A DNA stretch of 18,272 bases from Anaerolinea thermophila (GCA_020722305.1 DYLB01000019.1:1-18272), one strand, 5' to 3'; counted from the stretch's first letter, positions 6,000 to 13,786 are shown. The notes: a model not told the origin generated them from the letters alone. A program made the numbers and translations.

Positions 6000-6773
6000 T
6001 CACAGGACAGTCAGGATGAGAGGCTCACCTTCGGTGACCGCCACGCTATGTTCGAAATGGGCGGTCAAAGACCCGTCAGCGGACACAACAGCCCACTGGT
6101 CCGGCAGGACACGCGTCTTGGGCGTGCCCACCAACACCATCGGTTCGATGGCGATGGTCATACCGGGGCGGAGCAGCACGCCGCGTCCCGGCAGCCCGTA
6201 ATTGGGCACTTGCGGACCTTCGTGCATTTGCCGCCCCACGCCGTGGCCGGTATATTCACGGGTGACGTGGTAGCCATGGCCTTCGACGTATTTCTGTATC
6301 GCCGCCGAAACGTCACCGGTGTGGTTGCCAGGCCGCATCTTTTCGATGGCAGCCTTCAAGGCTCCTTCGGTAACCTCCAGCAGTTTCTTGGCTTCGGCGG
6401 AAATCTCTCCCACCCCGGCGGTGAACGCCGAATCGGCCACATAGCCTTCGAAGATCGTCCCGCAATCCACCGACACGATGTCGCCCTCTTTCAACTTGCG
6501 TTTGGTCGAGGGGATGCCGTGTACCAGTTCCTGGTTGATGCTGACCGTAGTGGAAGCGGGGAACGGTGGGTAGCCATAGCCTTTGAACGGCGATACGCAT
6601 CCGTACGACTTCAGCACCGCCTCAGCAGCCGCGTTGAGGTCGGCTGTCGTCGCGCCGGGTTGGATGAGTTCTTTTGCGGCTGCCAGAGCCGCAGCGTTGA
6701 TCCGTCCTGCCTGCCGCATAATGGACAGTTCGGCAGGGTTTTTGATGTGAATCTGTCTTGCCCAATCAATCAT
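6000..6773 (-). CDS. map: Methionine aminopeptidase type I
   Basis: This metalloenzyme removes the starting methionine from nascent proteins. All five metal ligands are present: D103 and D114 (VDCGTIFEGYVADSAF), H177 (TGHGVG), E210 (IAIEPMV) and E241 (HFEHSVAV). Substrate-site histidines H85 (ELVHGIP) and H184 are also kept. At 257 residues it is a plain type I enzyme without the zinc-finger N-terminal extension. Its ATG lies inside the end of adk (8-base overlap), so translation is probably coupled. It ends the secY-adk-map block, and a promoter for the next group lies just downstream. Confidence 0.97.
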   Translation of the reverse strand: MIDWARQIHIKNPAELSIMRQAGRINAAALAAAKELIQPGATTADLNAAAEAVLKSYGCVSPFKGYGYPPFPASTTVSINQELVHGIPSTKRKLKEGDIVSVDCGTIFEGYVADSAFTAGVGEISAEAKKLLEVTEGALKAAIEKMRPGNHTGDVSAAIQKYVEGHGYHVTREYTGHGVGRQMHEGPQVPNYGLPGRGVLLRPGMTIAIEPMVLVGTPKTRVLPDQWAVVSADGSLTAHFEHSVAVTEGEPLILTVL

Positions 6774-7425
6774 GATGATGTCTTATCGCAGCCAGGAGGT
6801 CGGCAGTGACCCGGTCGATTGGCTGCGCACCGTTGATCTCGACCAGGCTGCCCTTGGAACGGTAATAAGCGATCAGCGGGGCGGTCTGGTCCTGGTAGAC
6901 CTGGATGCGCCGTTTGACGGTTTCGGCCTTGTCGTCGTCACGCTGGTACAGTTCCGAGCCATCCAGGTCGCACACGCCGTCTTTTTGGGGCGGGTTGAAC
7001 CGGGCATGGAAAACGTGTCCATTGGCGCGGCAGGTCCAACGTCCCGAAAGACGCTCGATGAGGACCTCGTCGTCAGCGGTGATCAGGGGGACGACGTCCA
7101 CCTGGCCGCCGAATTCCTTCAACAATTCCGCCAGCGCATCGGCCTGGACCGGGGTGCGGGGGAAGCCATCCAAGATGGCTCCCTTCTGACAGTCGCTCCG
7201 GGTAAAGCGGTCGCGGATCATGGCGATGGTGACGTCATCCGGGACCAGTTCGCCTCTATCCATGTAACTCTTTGCCAACTTGCCTAACTCAGTATTTTTC
7301 TTGGTGTTTTCCCGGAACAATTCGCCTGAGGAGATATGCGCCAGCCCAGTTTGTTCGGCCAAGACCTTGGCTTGTGTGCCTTTGCCGACGCCGGGGGGAC
7401 CGAGAAGGACGATGTAAGTAGGCAT
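6766..7425 (-). CDS. adk: Adenylate kinase, long form with altered LID metal site
   Basis: Adenylate kinase interconverts ATP + AMP and 2 ADP. The P-loop GPPGVGKGT is at 9-17, the AMP-side ISSGELFRE at 31-39 and DGFPRTP at 86-92. The long LID domain (about 126-163) has FNPPQKDGVCDLDG. In the zinc-type LID of Bacillus the ligands are C-X2-C and C-X2-D. Here the positions are C132, N135, C152 and D155, so the second cysteine is asparagine (codon AAT). At 219 residues the length is normal. AAGGA lies 6 bases before the ATG at 7425, 12 bases after secY. Its partner map overlaps its end. Confidence 0.97.
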   Translation of the reverse strand: MPTYIVLLGPPGVGKGTQAKVLAEQTGLAHISSGELFRENTKKNTELGKLAKSYMDRGELVPDDVTIAMIRDRFTRSDCQKGAILDGFPRTPVQADALAELLKEFGGQVDVVPLITADDEVLIERLSGRWTCRANGHVFHARFNPPQKDGVCDLDGSELYQRDDDKAETVKRRIQVYQDQTAPLIAYYRSKGSLVEINGAQPIDRVTADLLAAIRHHHD

Positions 7426-7437
7426 TGGAAGTCCTTG

Positions 7438-8775
7438 TCAGCGAACGAGCAGCGAGTCCTGGTATCCGTGGAGTTTGAGTTCCGCGTCGATGTTGTAGAA
7501 GACGTCGCGCACCACACCGACCACGATCAGCAAGCCTGCCGAAGAGACCAGCAGCACGCCGGCATTGTTGCGCAACTGGGGCATGATCAGCGTGACCAGG
7601 AAGGGCAGGATGGCGACGATGCCCAGGAACAGCGCGCCGGGCAGGGTGATGCGGCGCTGGACTTTAGTAAGGTACTTTTGGGTTGGCCCGCCGCGGTTGA
7701 CGCCGGGGATCTGGGCGCCTTGCTTCTTCAGGTTTTCACCGTAGTTCTGCTGTTGGAAGAGTACATCGGTGTAAAAGAAGGTGAAGGCAACCACCATAAC
7801 AAAGTAGAGGCCCCAGTACCAACCGGTGCCGCCGCCAAAGACATTCTGCACTCCCTGGGCCAGGTTGGCCACCCACGCGGTCTCGGAATTGAGGAACCAA
7901 CTGGCGATGATGGCCGGGAACTGCATCAGCGCGCTGGCGAAGATGAGCGGGATCATGCCGGCCATGTTGACCATCAGCGGGAAGGAGCCTTTGACAGGCA
8001 TGGACATACGGTTGCCCACGCGGCGGCCGGGGTACATCACCGGCACGTTACGACGTCCCTGCTGCATGTAAACGATGGCGAAAATGGTCGCCAGCAGCAC
8101 CACGAGCATGACAGTCAGGTTGATCCAGCGATACTGTTCGTCACTCATCAGCCCGGCAAAGTTGGCGGGCATCTGAGAGACGATACCGGAGAAGATGATC
8201 AGCGAGAGGCCCTGGTTGCGGATGCCGAACTCGGAGATCATCTCGCCCAGCCAGATGGCAAACATCGTTCCGGCGGTCATGGTCAGCAGGATCGAAAGGG
8301 ACGGCAGCCACAAGTCGGCGGTAAAACCGAAGTTGATGATTACCGTGCCGTACAGGTTATTGAAGATGTTGATCTGGCCAATGGCCGAGAGAGCGGCCAT
8401 TGGAATGGCAAGGATGTAGGTCCATTTTTCCATCCACTTGTGGCCTTCGCGCGGATCTTCCTCCATGCGGCGCTGCAAGGCTGGGATGATCGGGACCAGC
8501 AGCTGCAGGATGATCTGGGCGGTGATGTAAGGATACACGCCCATCGAAAGCAGCGAGAAACGCTGGATCGTGCCGCCGGAAAGCAGGTTCAGGAACTCAA
8601 AGAAGGTCCCCGACTGCCCCAGTTGGCCGCGCAATTGTTCCAGGGCTGCCAGGTCCACACCCGGGACGGGTACGTTGGCGGCCAGGCGGTAGATGACCAG
8701 GATAGCCAGGGTAATGAGCAGTTTCTGGCGGATATCTTGCGACTTCCACAGGAAGCGCCAGGCAGATTGTTTCAT
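7438..8775 (-). CDS. secY: Protein translocase subunit SecY
   Basis: SecY is the membrane channel of the Sec system for secreted and membrane proteins. The 445-residue product is strongly hydrophobic, with about ten membrane spans. The first is near 19-34 (LLITLAILVIYRLAAN), followed by the plug-region PVPGVDL. GGTIQRFSLLSMGVYPYITA, which lines the second span, and NRGGPTQKYLTKVQRRIT in the cytosolic loop before span 9 are family marks. ATG at 8775 is chosen because AAGGAG, overlapping the rplO stop, lies 6 bases upstream; an upstream in-frame start at 8802 would lie within rplO. Its place after rplO and before adk is standard for the spc operon. Confidence 0.97.
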   Translation of the reverse strand: MKQSAWRFLWKSQDIRQKLLITLAILVIYRLAANVPVPGVDLAALEQLRGQLGQSGTFFEFLNLLSGGTIQRFSLLSMGVYPYITAQIILQLLVPIIPALQRRMEEDPREGHKWMEKWTYILAIPMAALSAIGQINIFNNLYGTVIINFGFTADLWLPSLSILLTMTAGTMFAIWLGEMISEFGIRNQGLSLIIFSGIVSQMPANFAGLMSDEQYRWINLTVMLVVLLATIFAIVYMQQGRRNVPVMYPGRRVGNRMSMPVKGSFPLMVNMAGMIPLIFASALMQFPAIIASWFLNSETAWVANLAQGVQNVFGGGTGWYWGLYFVMVVAFTFFYTDVLFQQQNYGENLKKQGAQIPGVNRGGPTQKYLTKVQRRITLPGALFLGIVAILPFLVTLIMPQLRNNAGVLLVSSAGLLIVVGVVRDVFYNIDAELKLHGYQDSLLVR

Positions 8776-8785
8776 GTTCGGCTCC

Positions 8786-9250
8786 TTATGCCGCCGCTTC
8801 AATCACCTCAACGCTGCCGCCAGCGGCCTCGATCTTGGCCCTGGCCCCGGCGCTGATGCGATGAACGCGCACTTTGAGGGCGAAACCCAATTCACCGCGC
8901 CCCAGCACCACAACCGGGTTGCGGGGATCGCGCAGCAGGCGGGCTTCTTCGAGGGACTCAGGAGTCACATCCGCGTTGGCTTCGAAGCTCTCGGCCAGTT
9001 GGTCGAGGTTGATCTCATTGTATTCGATGCGTCCGATCGGTGTGAAACCCTGACCGCGCATGAAGGGCAGGCGGCGGTAGAATGGCAGGTTGCCGCCCTG
9101 GTGATACAGGTGGCCGCCGGAACCAGCACGGGCCCCCTGGCCCTTGGTGCCGCGCCCGGCCGTTTTCCCCTGCCCGGCAGAGATGCCGCGGCCCACGCGT
9201 TTGCGGTTCTTCTTCGCGCCTGGATTAGGCGTCAAATCGTGTAGTTTCAT
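8786..9250 (-). CDS. rplO: 50S ribosomal protein L15
   Basis: L15 is a late-assembly 50S protein with a long basic, glycine-rich N-terminal arm. Visible are MKLHDLTPNPGAKKNRKRVG, then GRGISAGQGKTAGRGTKGQG, FYRRLPFMRGQGFTPIGR and the C-terminal FALKVRVHRISAGARAKIEA, ending in a GGSVEVIEAAA stretch. ATG at 9250 is preferred because AGGT lies 7 bases upstream and the family opens MKLHDL. An in-frame ATG at 9256 would add two residues. It lies between rpmD and secY, and its stop overlaps the secY ribosome-binding site. Confidence 0.96.
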   Translation of the reverse strand: MKLHDLTPNPGAKKNRKRVGRGISAGQGKTAGRGTKGQGARAGSGGHLYHQGGNLPFYRRLPFMRGQGFTPIGRIEYNEINLDQLAESFEANADVTPESLEEARLLRDPRNPVVVLGRGELGFALKVRVHRISAGARAKIEAAGGSVEVIEAAA

Positions 9251-9259
9251 CGTCATTAC

Positions 9260-9454
9260 CTATTCTTCCACACGGAGCAGGTGGCTCACCTTGAACAACA
9301 TGCCGCGCAGGGCGGGCGTGTCGGTGTGTTCCACCGTCTGATTCATGCGACGCAGGCCAAGGGCGCGAACGGTCGCTTTTTGGTCCTGGGTGTAACCGAT
9401 TGGGCTTTTGACCAGCGTCACGCGGATAGTTTTGGGGGCAGCCTTCTTAGCCAT
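9260..9454 (-). CDS. rpmD: 50S ribosomal protein L30
   Basis: A small 64-residue protein of the 50S surface. It shows IRVTLVKSPIGYTQDQKATV, RALGLRRMNQTVEHTDTPAL and RGMLFKVSHLLRVEE, the full L30 pattern, preceded by a short basic MAKKAAPK lead. Its ATG lies within the rpsE end (8-base overlap ATGGCTAA), so its translation probably depends on rpsE. rplO follows. Confidence 0.96.
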   Translation of the reverse strand: MAKKAAPKTIRVTLVKSPIGYTQDQKATVRALGLRRMNQTVEHTDTPALRGMLFKVSHLLRVEE

Positions 9455-9983
9455 TCTTCTTCCTCCGTTCCCAGAACGGGATCAGGTCCTGGGCGGGTTT
9501 GCCGCGCCGGGCCGATTCCTCCGCCGGGGACTTGAGCTGGTCGAGGGCGTCGAAGGTGGCCTGCACCACGTTCAGGACATTGGCGCTGCCCATGGATTTG
9601 GTCAAGATGTCTTTGACACCCGCCACTTCCAAAACGGCGCGCACGCCGCCGGCAGCGATAACGCCCGTACCGGGGGAAGCCGGCTTGAGCAAGACCCGCG
9701 CCCCGGCCACCCGCCCGAGGGACTGGTGCGGGATGGTGGTGCTGCTCAGGTTCACCAAGCGCATGTCCTTGCGGGCCCGGTCGGAGGCCTTTCGCATGGC
9801 ATCCGGCACGGCGTTGGCCTTGCCGACGCCCATGCCGATCTTGCCGCGGTTATCGCCGATGACCACCGTGACACGGAACTGGAAACGGCGGCCGCCTTTG
9901 ACCACTTTGGCTACACGTGCGATCTCGATGACACGTTCGTCGAGCGATTCTTGTTCGAATTCGTTAGTCTCGTATTCCGACAT
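9447..9983 (-). CDS. rpsE: 30S ribosomal protein S5
   Basis: S5 sits by the mRNA entry channel and affects decoding accuracy. The 178-residue protein starts with an acidic lead (MSEYETNEFEQESLDE), then RVIEIARVAKVVKGGRRFQF and VVIGDNRGKIGMGVGKANAV, the double-stranded RNA-binding-like domain, and later RVLLKPASPGTGVIAAGGVR and the KDILTKSMGSANVLNVVQAT second domain. It ends in a basic KKNG tail. The gene overlaps rpmD by 8 bases and follows rplR by 18. Confidence 0.97.
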   Translation of the reverse strand: MSEYETNEFEQESLDERVIEIARVAKVVKGGRRFQFRVTVVIGDNRGKIGMGVGKANAVPDAMRKASDRARKDMRLVNLSSTTIPHQSLGRVAGARVLLKPASPGTGVIAAGGVRAVLEVAGVKDILTKSMGSANVLNVVQATFDALDQLKSPAEESARRGKPAQDLIPFWERRKKNG

Positions 9984-10001
9984 TGTTTACTCCATCCGGC
10001 C

Positions 10002-10367
10002 TTAGAATTTGAGACCGCCTTCGCGGGCGCCATCGGCCAAGGCTTTGATACGTCCCATGTAGCGGAAGCCGCCGCGGTCGAAGACCACCGAGTCGATACC
10101 TTTGCTTTTGGCGCGTTCTGCTACGGCCAGACCGACCAGTTTAGCCTGTTCGCTTTTGGGTAGGCCCTTCATTTTGGCCCGCAATTCCTGATCTATGGTA
10201 GACGCAGACACCAGGGTATTCCCGGCCTGGTCATCAATCACTTGGGCGTAAATCTCGGTCAGGCTGCGGAAGATGCTCAGGCGGGGCCGTTCAGCCGTAC
10301 CAGACAACTGCTTGCGAACGCGTACGTGCCGCCGAATGCGAGCAACGGAGCGATTATTATTAGCCAT
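10002..10367 (-). CDS. rplR: 50S ribosomal protein L18
   Basis: L18 binds 5S rRNA together with L5 in the central protuberance. The 121-residue product has a basic N-terminus (RSVARIRRHVRVRKQLSGTA), then ERPRLSIFRSLTEIYAQVID, LVSASTI and the C-terminal DRGGFRYMGRIKALADGARE with a GGLKF end. Its length is normal. It starts 6 bases after rplF. The partner L5 gene lies upstream in the same block. Confidence 0.97.
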   Translation of the reverse strand: MANNNRSVARIRRHVRVRKQLSGTAERPRLSIFRSLTEIYAQVIDDQAGNTLVSASTIDQELRAKMKGLPKSEQAKLVGLAVAERAKSKGIDSVVFDRGGFRYMGRIKALADGAREGGLKF

Positions 10368-10373
10368 GGGTGA

Positions 10374-10919
10374 TTACTTTCCTTTCCCAGACTTGCCGGC
10401 CTTGCGGCGGATCTTTTCACCGGCATAGCGGATGCCCTTGCCGTGATAGGGTTCAGGCGGGCGGATCTCGCGGATGTTCGCGGCGACTTGCCCGACCTGT
10501 TCTTTGTTGTAACCCAAAACCTTCACCTGGCGGGTCTTGGCATCCGCCTCGAAGGAGATGCCGGCCGGCGGTTCGACCACAACCGGGTGAGAGTATCCCA
10601 CGTACAGCATCAGGTTCTTACCATTCATTTCTGCGCGATAGCCAACACCTTCGATATCCAAAGCGATTTCGAAGCCGTTGCTCACGCCATGGACCATATT
10701 AAAAATCAGCGCCCGGGTAGTCCCGTGTAATGCGCGCTCCTGCGGAGCATCGCTCTTGCGGGTCACCTGGATTTCGTTATTTTCCAGGCTGATACCAACG
10801 AGCGGGGAGAACACGCGCTCCAACTCGCCCTTGGGACCCTTGACTCGCATGTGCGAGCCTTTGATGTCCACTTGCACGCCGGGAGGAACTACCACTGGCA
10901 TACGTCCAACTCGAGACAC
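10374..10919 (-). CDS. rplF: 50S ribosomal protein L6
   Basis: L6 lies at the base of the stalk near the factor-binding site of the 50S. The 181-residue protein opens MSRVGRMPVVVPPGVQVDIK and HMRVKGPKGELERVF. It has the duplicated L6 fold with EGVGYRAEMNGKNLMLYVGY and SHPVVVEPPAGISFEAD in the second half, and the conserved IREIRPPEPYHGKGIRYAGE motif, ending in a basic lysine-rich tail. It lies between rpsH and rplR in normal order. Confidence 0.98.
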   Translation of the reverse strand: MSRVGRMPVVVPPGVQVDIKGSHMRVKGPKGELERVFSPLVGISLENNEIQVTRKSDAPQERALHGTTRALIFNMVHGVSNGFEIALDIEGVGYRAEMNGKNLMLYVGYSHPVVVEPPAGISFEADAKTRQVKVLGYNKEQVGQVAANIREIRPPEPYHGKGIRYAGEKIRRKAGKSGKGK

Positions 10920-10933
10920 AGTTTACCTCCTGG

Positions 10934-11347
10934 CTACCAAACCTTGCACAGAATTTCGCCGCCCACACCCATCTGGCGGGCGCGCTGGCCGGTCATCACG
11001 CCTTTGGGCGTGGAAAGGATGGCGATGCCAATACCGGAAAGAACCCAGGGGATGTCCTGTTTCTTGGTATAGATGCGCCGGCCGGGGCGGCTGACCCGCT
11101 CCAAACCGGTGATCACCGGCTGGCGGTGACGGCGTTCGCCGATGTATTTCAAACGCATGCGCAAGACAGCCTTGGCAGGATTCTCGTCGGAAGCCACTTC
11201 ATAGCTTTCGATGTAACCTTCTTCCTTGAGGATCTTGGCGATTTCCGCTTTGATCTTCGAGGTCGGCATGGCAACCAGGGTATGCCCGGCCAGGATGGCG
11301 TTGCGAACTCGCGTCAGCATATCAGCAATAGGATCATTTACACTCAT
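10934..11347 (-). CDS. rpsH: 30S ribosomal protein S8
   Basis: S8 binds the central domain of 16S rRNA early in assembly, and in E. coli represses the spc operon by binding near rplE. The 137-residue product has MSVNDPIADMLTRVRNAILA at the start, SKIKAEIAKILKEEGYI in the first domain, and the RVSRPGRRIYTKKQDIPWVL, GIGIAILSTPKGVMTGQRAR and GGEILCKVW marks of the C-terminal domain. It follows rpsN after 17 bases. I did not find an S8 target site by eye near rplE. Confidence 0.98.
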   Translation of the reverse strand: MSVNDPIADMLTRVRNAILAGHTLVAMPTSKIKAEIAKILKEEGYIESYEVASDENPAKAVLRMRLKYIGERRHRQPVITGLERVSRPGRRIYTKKQDIPWVLSGIGIAILSTPKGVMTGQRARQMGVGGEILCKVW

Positions 11348-11364
11348 GCTTTACCTCCGCCCGG

Positions 11365-11547
11365 TTACCAGGACGATTTCACCACGCCGGGGATTTTCCC
11401 TTCCAGAGCCAGCTCACGGAAGCAGATCCGGCACAGACCAAAGCGGCGCAAATAGCCACGCGGGCGGCCGCAACGAGTACAGCGGTTTCGCACCTGGATC
11501 GGGTTGCGGCGCCGAAGTTCACGATATTGCATACATTTCTTTGCCAT
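11365..11547 (-). CDS. rpsN: 30S ribosomal protein S14 type Z
   Basis: This short S14 (60 residues) is the zinc-binding form: C23, C26, C39 and C42 form C-X2-C...C-X2-C, in VRNRCTRCGRPRGYLRRFGL then CRICFRELALEGKIPGVVKS, ending in SW. S14 sits in the 30S head. It starts only 3 bases after the rplE stop, so the two are surely coupled. The position between rplE and rpsH is canonical for the zinc form. Confidence 0.97.
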   Translation of the reverse strand: MAKKCMQYRELRRRNPIQVRNRCTRCGRPRGYLRRFGLCRICFRELALEGKIPGVVKSSW

Positions 11548-11550
11548 AGG

Positions 11551-12096
11551 TTACGCTTCCTTCTTGAAGGGCATTCCCATCAACGCGAGCAGGGCCCGAC
11601 CTTCTTCATCGGTTTTGGCGGTGGTTACGATAGTAATTTCCATGCCGCGCAGCTTGTCAATCTTGTCGTATTCGATCTCCGGGAAGACCAACTGGTCGCG
11701 CATCCCGAGGGTGTAGTTGCCACGCCCATCGAACGCGTCCGGGGAAACGCCTCGGAAGTCGCGCACGCGCGGCAGGGCGATGTTCATCAACCGGTCCAGG
11801 AAAGACCACATGCGTTCGCCGCGCAGGGTAACCTTGGTGCCGATGATACGTCCCTCACGCAGTTTGAAGGCCGCGATGCTCTTGCGAGACTTGGTCTGCA
11901 CGGGGCGCTGTCCCGTGATCTGGGTCAGGTCGGCTACGGCGGCTTCCAGGGCCTTGGGGTTATCCATGGCCTCGCCCAACCCGATGTTGACCACGACCTT
12001 CTCGATACGTGGGATCTGCATCACGTTTTTATAGTTGAAGGCTTTGCTCAAGGCCGGAACGGCCTCGGCTCGATATTTCTCTAACAATCTAGTCAT
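11551..12096 (-). CDS. rplE: 50S ribosomal protein L5
   Basis: L5 carries 5S rRNA in the central protuberance and contacts P-site tRNA. The product shows MTRLLEKYRAEAVPALSKAF, VMQIPRIEKVVVNIGLGEAM, GQRPVQTKSRKSIAAFKLRE, GTKVTLRGERMWSFLDRLMN and the FRGVSPDAFDGRGNYTLGM loop. ATG at 12096 gives 181 residues, the family length, with GGAG 9 bases upstream. A TTG at 12111 would add five residues and lies on that GGAG. It lies between rplX and rpsN. Confidence 0.97.
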   Translation of the reverse strand: MTRLLEKYRAEAVPALSKAFNYKNVMQIPRIEKVVVNIGLGEAMDNPKALEAAVADLTQITGQRPVQTKSRKSIAAFKLREGRIIGTKVTLRGERMWSFLDRLMNIALPRVRDFRGVSPDAFDGRGNYTLGMRDQLVFPEIEYDKIDKLRGMEITIVTTAKTDEEGRALLALMGMPFKKEA

Positions 12097-12120
12097 AGTT
12101 ATGCTCTCCAACCATCAGGC

Positions 12121-12450
12121 CTAATCAATCAAGGCCTGGCATTGTTTACACACGCGGTGCGTGCCAGAGTCATCGCGCGTCAGGCTGACCCGCGTCGGTT
12201 TATCGCATTTTGGGCAAACCAGCATAACGTTCGAAATAGGCACCGGGGCCTCGAATTTGACGCGTCCCGGGTTGAGGGTGCGGCCTTGGGTCTGCATCTG
12301 GCGTTCATGCTTGGTGCGGATATTGACACCCTGCACCACCAGGCGGTTTTCGTCGGGGAGGACATTGATGACCTCGCCGCGCTTGCCGCGGTCTTCGAAG
12401 CTCCCGCTGATCACTTCCACGTTATCGCCTTTACGAATTTTCGTTCTCAT
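12121..12450 (-). CDS. rplX: 50S ribosomal protein L24, cysteine-bearing form
   Basis: L24 is an assembly initiator of the 50S and lies near the exit tunnel. The product has the KOW motif (MRTKIRKGDNVEVISGSFED), then RGKRGEVINVLPDENRLVVQ and GVNIRTKHERQ. The C-terminal part has C79-X2-C82 and C101-X2-C104, a zinc-ribbon-like pair. ATG at 12450 is preferred because GGAG lies about 7 bases upstream; a GTG at 12465 would add five residues. At 109 residues the length is normal. rplE follows after 24 bases. Confidence 0.95.
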   Translation of the reverse strand: MRTKIRKGDNVEVISGSFEDRGKRGEVINVLPDENRLVVQGVNIRTKHERQMQTQGRTLNPGRVKFEAPVPISNVMLVCPKCDKPTRVSLTRDDSGTHRVCKQCQALID

Positions 12451-12471
12451 TCTTTCACTCCACACACCGGC

Positions 12472-12843
12472 CTAGAGTACCTCAGGAGCCAGCGAAACAA
12501 TCTTCATGAAGCCCTTTTCGCGCAGTTCACGCGCGACCGGGCCGAAGATGCGGCTGCCCTTTGGGTTTTGGCCATCGTTGTCGAGAATGACGGCGGCATT
12601 ATCGTCGAACCGGATGTACGATCCATCGTCGCGGCGCCATTCTTTGGCGCAGCGGACGATGACCGCGCGCACGACCTCGCTCTTCTTGACGCCGCCCTGC
12701 GGTGAGGCAGACTTGACAGTCGCCACCACCACATCCCCCACTGCGCCGTACTGGCGGCCTGAACCGCCAAGCACGTGGATGACGAGCAGTTCGCGCGCGC
12801 CACTGTTATCAGCAACTTTTAGACGTGATTCCTGCTGGATCAT
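12472..12843 (-). CDS. rplN: 50S ribosomal protein L14
   Basis: L14 lies at the subunit interface below the factor-binding site and is the target of silencing factor RsfS in many bacteria. The 123-residue protein is near-invariant: MIQQESRLKVADNSGARELL, VIHVLGGSGRQYGAVGDVVV, ATVKSASPQGGVKKSEVVRA, FDDNAAVILDNDGQNPKGSR, and IFGPVARELREKGFMKIVSL ending APEVL. It starts 3 bases after rpsQ and so is closely coupled. Confidence 0.98.
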   Translation of the reverse strand: MIQQESRLKVADNSGARELLVIHVLGGSGRQYGAVGDVVVATVKSASPQGGVKKSEVVRAVIVRCAKEWRRDDGSYIRFDDNAAVILDNDGQNPKGSRIFGPVARELREKGFMKIVSLAPEVL

Positions 12844-12846
12844 GGC

Positions 12847-13152
12847 TTATTCCTCGCCTGCCTGAGTTTCCTCGACTGCGATTTCCGCCACACCGGCATC
12901 TTCGGTCTTGGTCTCGCGGCGGATGACGGTCTCGACCATCCAATGTTTATCCCGCGAAATCGGGCGGCTCTCCACGATCTGGACCTCGTCACCGATCTGG
13001 CAACCGATCTCGTCGTGGGCTTTGACGCGCTTGCTGGAATGGACCACCTTGTGGTACAGCGGATGCCGGAAAGTGCGTGAGATTTCGACCACAACGGTCT
13101 TGGTCATTTTGTTGCTGGTCACGAATCCAGTCATTCTTCGTCGGTTATTCAT
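12847..13152 (-). CDS. rpsQ: 30S ribosomal protein S17 with acidic C-terminal tail
   Basis: S17 is a primary 16S rRNA-binding protein with an OB fold. The product opens MNNRRRMTGFVTSNKMTKTV, then VVEISRTFRHPLYHKVVHSS, KRVKAHDEIGCQIGDEVQIV and ESRPISRDKHWMVETVI. At 101 residues it is longer than the usual 80-90, because about 18 residues rich in Glu follow the core (TEDAGVAEIAVEETQAGEE). That tail is acidic, so it is unlikely to bind RNA. The gene lies between rpmC and rplN. Confidence 0.97.
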   Translation of the reverse strand: MNNRRRMTGFVTSNKMTKTVVVEISRTFRHPLYHKVVHSSKRVKAHDEIGCQIGDEVQIVESRPISRDKHWMVETVIRRETKTEDAGVAEIAVEETQAGEE

Positions 13153-13163
13153 ACTACACCTTC

Positions 13164-13361
13164 CTATTCAGCCTCGGTCTCGCGCTCGTTGAGCAGGGTC
13201 ATCAGGCGCGCGATATCACGGCGGACGATCCGCAGGCGGCTGGTATCGGTCAACTGGCCCGTCACTTGCTGGAAACGCAGTTTCATCAACTCTTCGCGGG
13301 CATCGGAAATTTTGGCTACGATCTCGTCAGTTGACAGGGCACGGATTTCACTGGCTTTCAT
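13164..13361 (-). CDS. rpmC: 50S ribosomal protein L29
   Basis: L29 sits by the exit tunnel and is near the docking site of trigger factor and SRP. It is a 65-residue two-helix protein: MKASEIRALSTDEIVAKISD, AREELMKLRFQQVTGQLTDT and SRLRIVRRDIARLMTLLNER, ending ETEAE. Its ATG overlaps the rplP stop as ATGA, so it is translationally coupled to L16. rpsQ follows. Confidence 0.97.
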   Translation of the reverse strand: MKASEIRALSTDEIVAKISDAREELMKLRFQQVTGQLTDTSRLRIVRRDIARLMTLLNERETEAE

Positions 13362-13786
13362 GCCTGCTCTCCTGCCAAGTCATGGCGGGCCACGATCTTG
13401 GTCTTGATTGCGAATTTATACTGGGCCAGTTTGAGGGCCTCGATGGCGACATCTGCCGGCAGACCGCCGACCTCGAACATGACGCGGCCGGGTTTGACCA
13501 CCGCCACCCAGTATTCCACGTTCCCTTTACCGGATCCCATGCGGGTTTCGGCCGCTTTTTGGGTATACGGCTTGGACGGGAAGATGCGGATCCACACTTT
13601 TCCACGGCGCTTCATCTCACGCACGATGGCGCGGCGGGCAGCCTCGATCTGGCGAGCAGTCACCCAGCCGGGTTCCAGGGCCTGGAGGCCGAATTCGCCA
13701 AAGCTGACTTCGGCGCCGCGCAGTGCTTTGCCGCGCATGCGGCCGCGCATTTGCTTGCGCCACTTTACACGTTTAGGCATCAACAT
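13358..13786 (-). CDS. rplP: 50S ribosomal protein L16
   Basis: L16 helps shape the A-site side of the peptidyl transferase centre. The 142-residue protein has MLMPKRVKWRKQMRGRMRGK, FGEFGLQALEPGWVTARQIE, AARRAIVREMKRRGKVWIRI, FPSKPYTQKAAETRMGSGKG and NVEYWVAVVKPGRVMFEVGG. The ATG at 13786 has AGAGGT 8 bases upstream and is preferred to the ATG two codons on. It ends by overlapping rpmC. Confidence 0.97.
   Translation of the reverse strand: MLMPKRVKWRKQMRGRMRGKALRGAEVSFGEFGLQALEPGWVTARQIEAARRAIVREMKRRGKVWIRIFPSKPYTQKAAETRMGSGKGNVEYWVAVVKPGRVMFEVGGLPADVAIEALKLAQYKFAIKTKIVARHDLAGEQA

Noticed and set aside
7336..8856. A 506-codon open frame on the plus strand, opposite secY and the ends of adk and rplO
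   Set aside because: It lies wholly antisense to clear secY, adk and rplO, and its protein is rich in His, Gln and Asp with no domain or hydrophobic pattern. It is what GC-rich codon bias leaves on the opposite strand.
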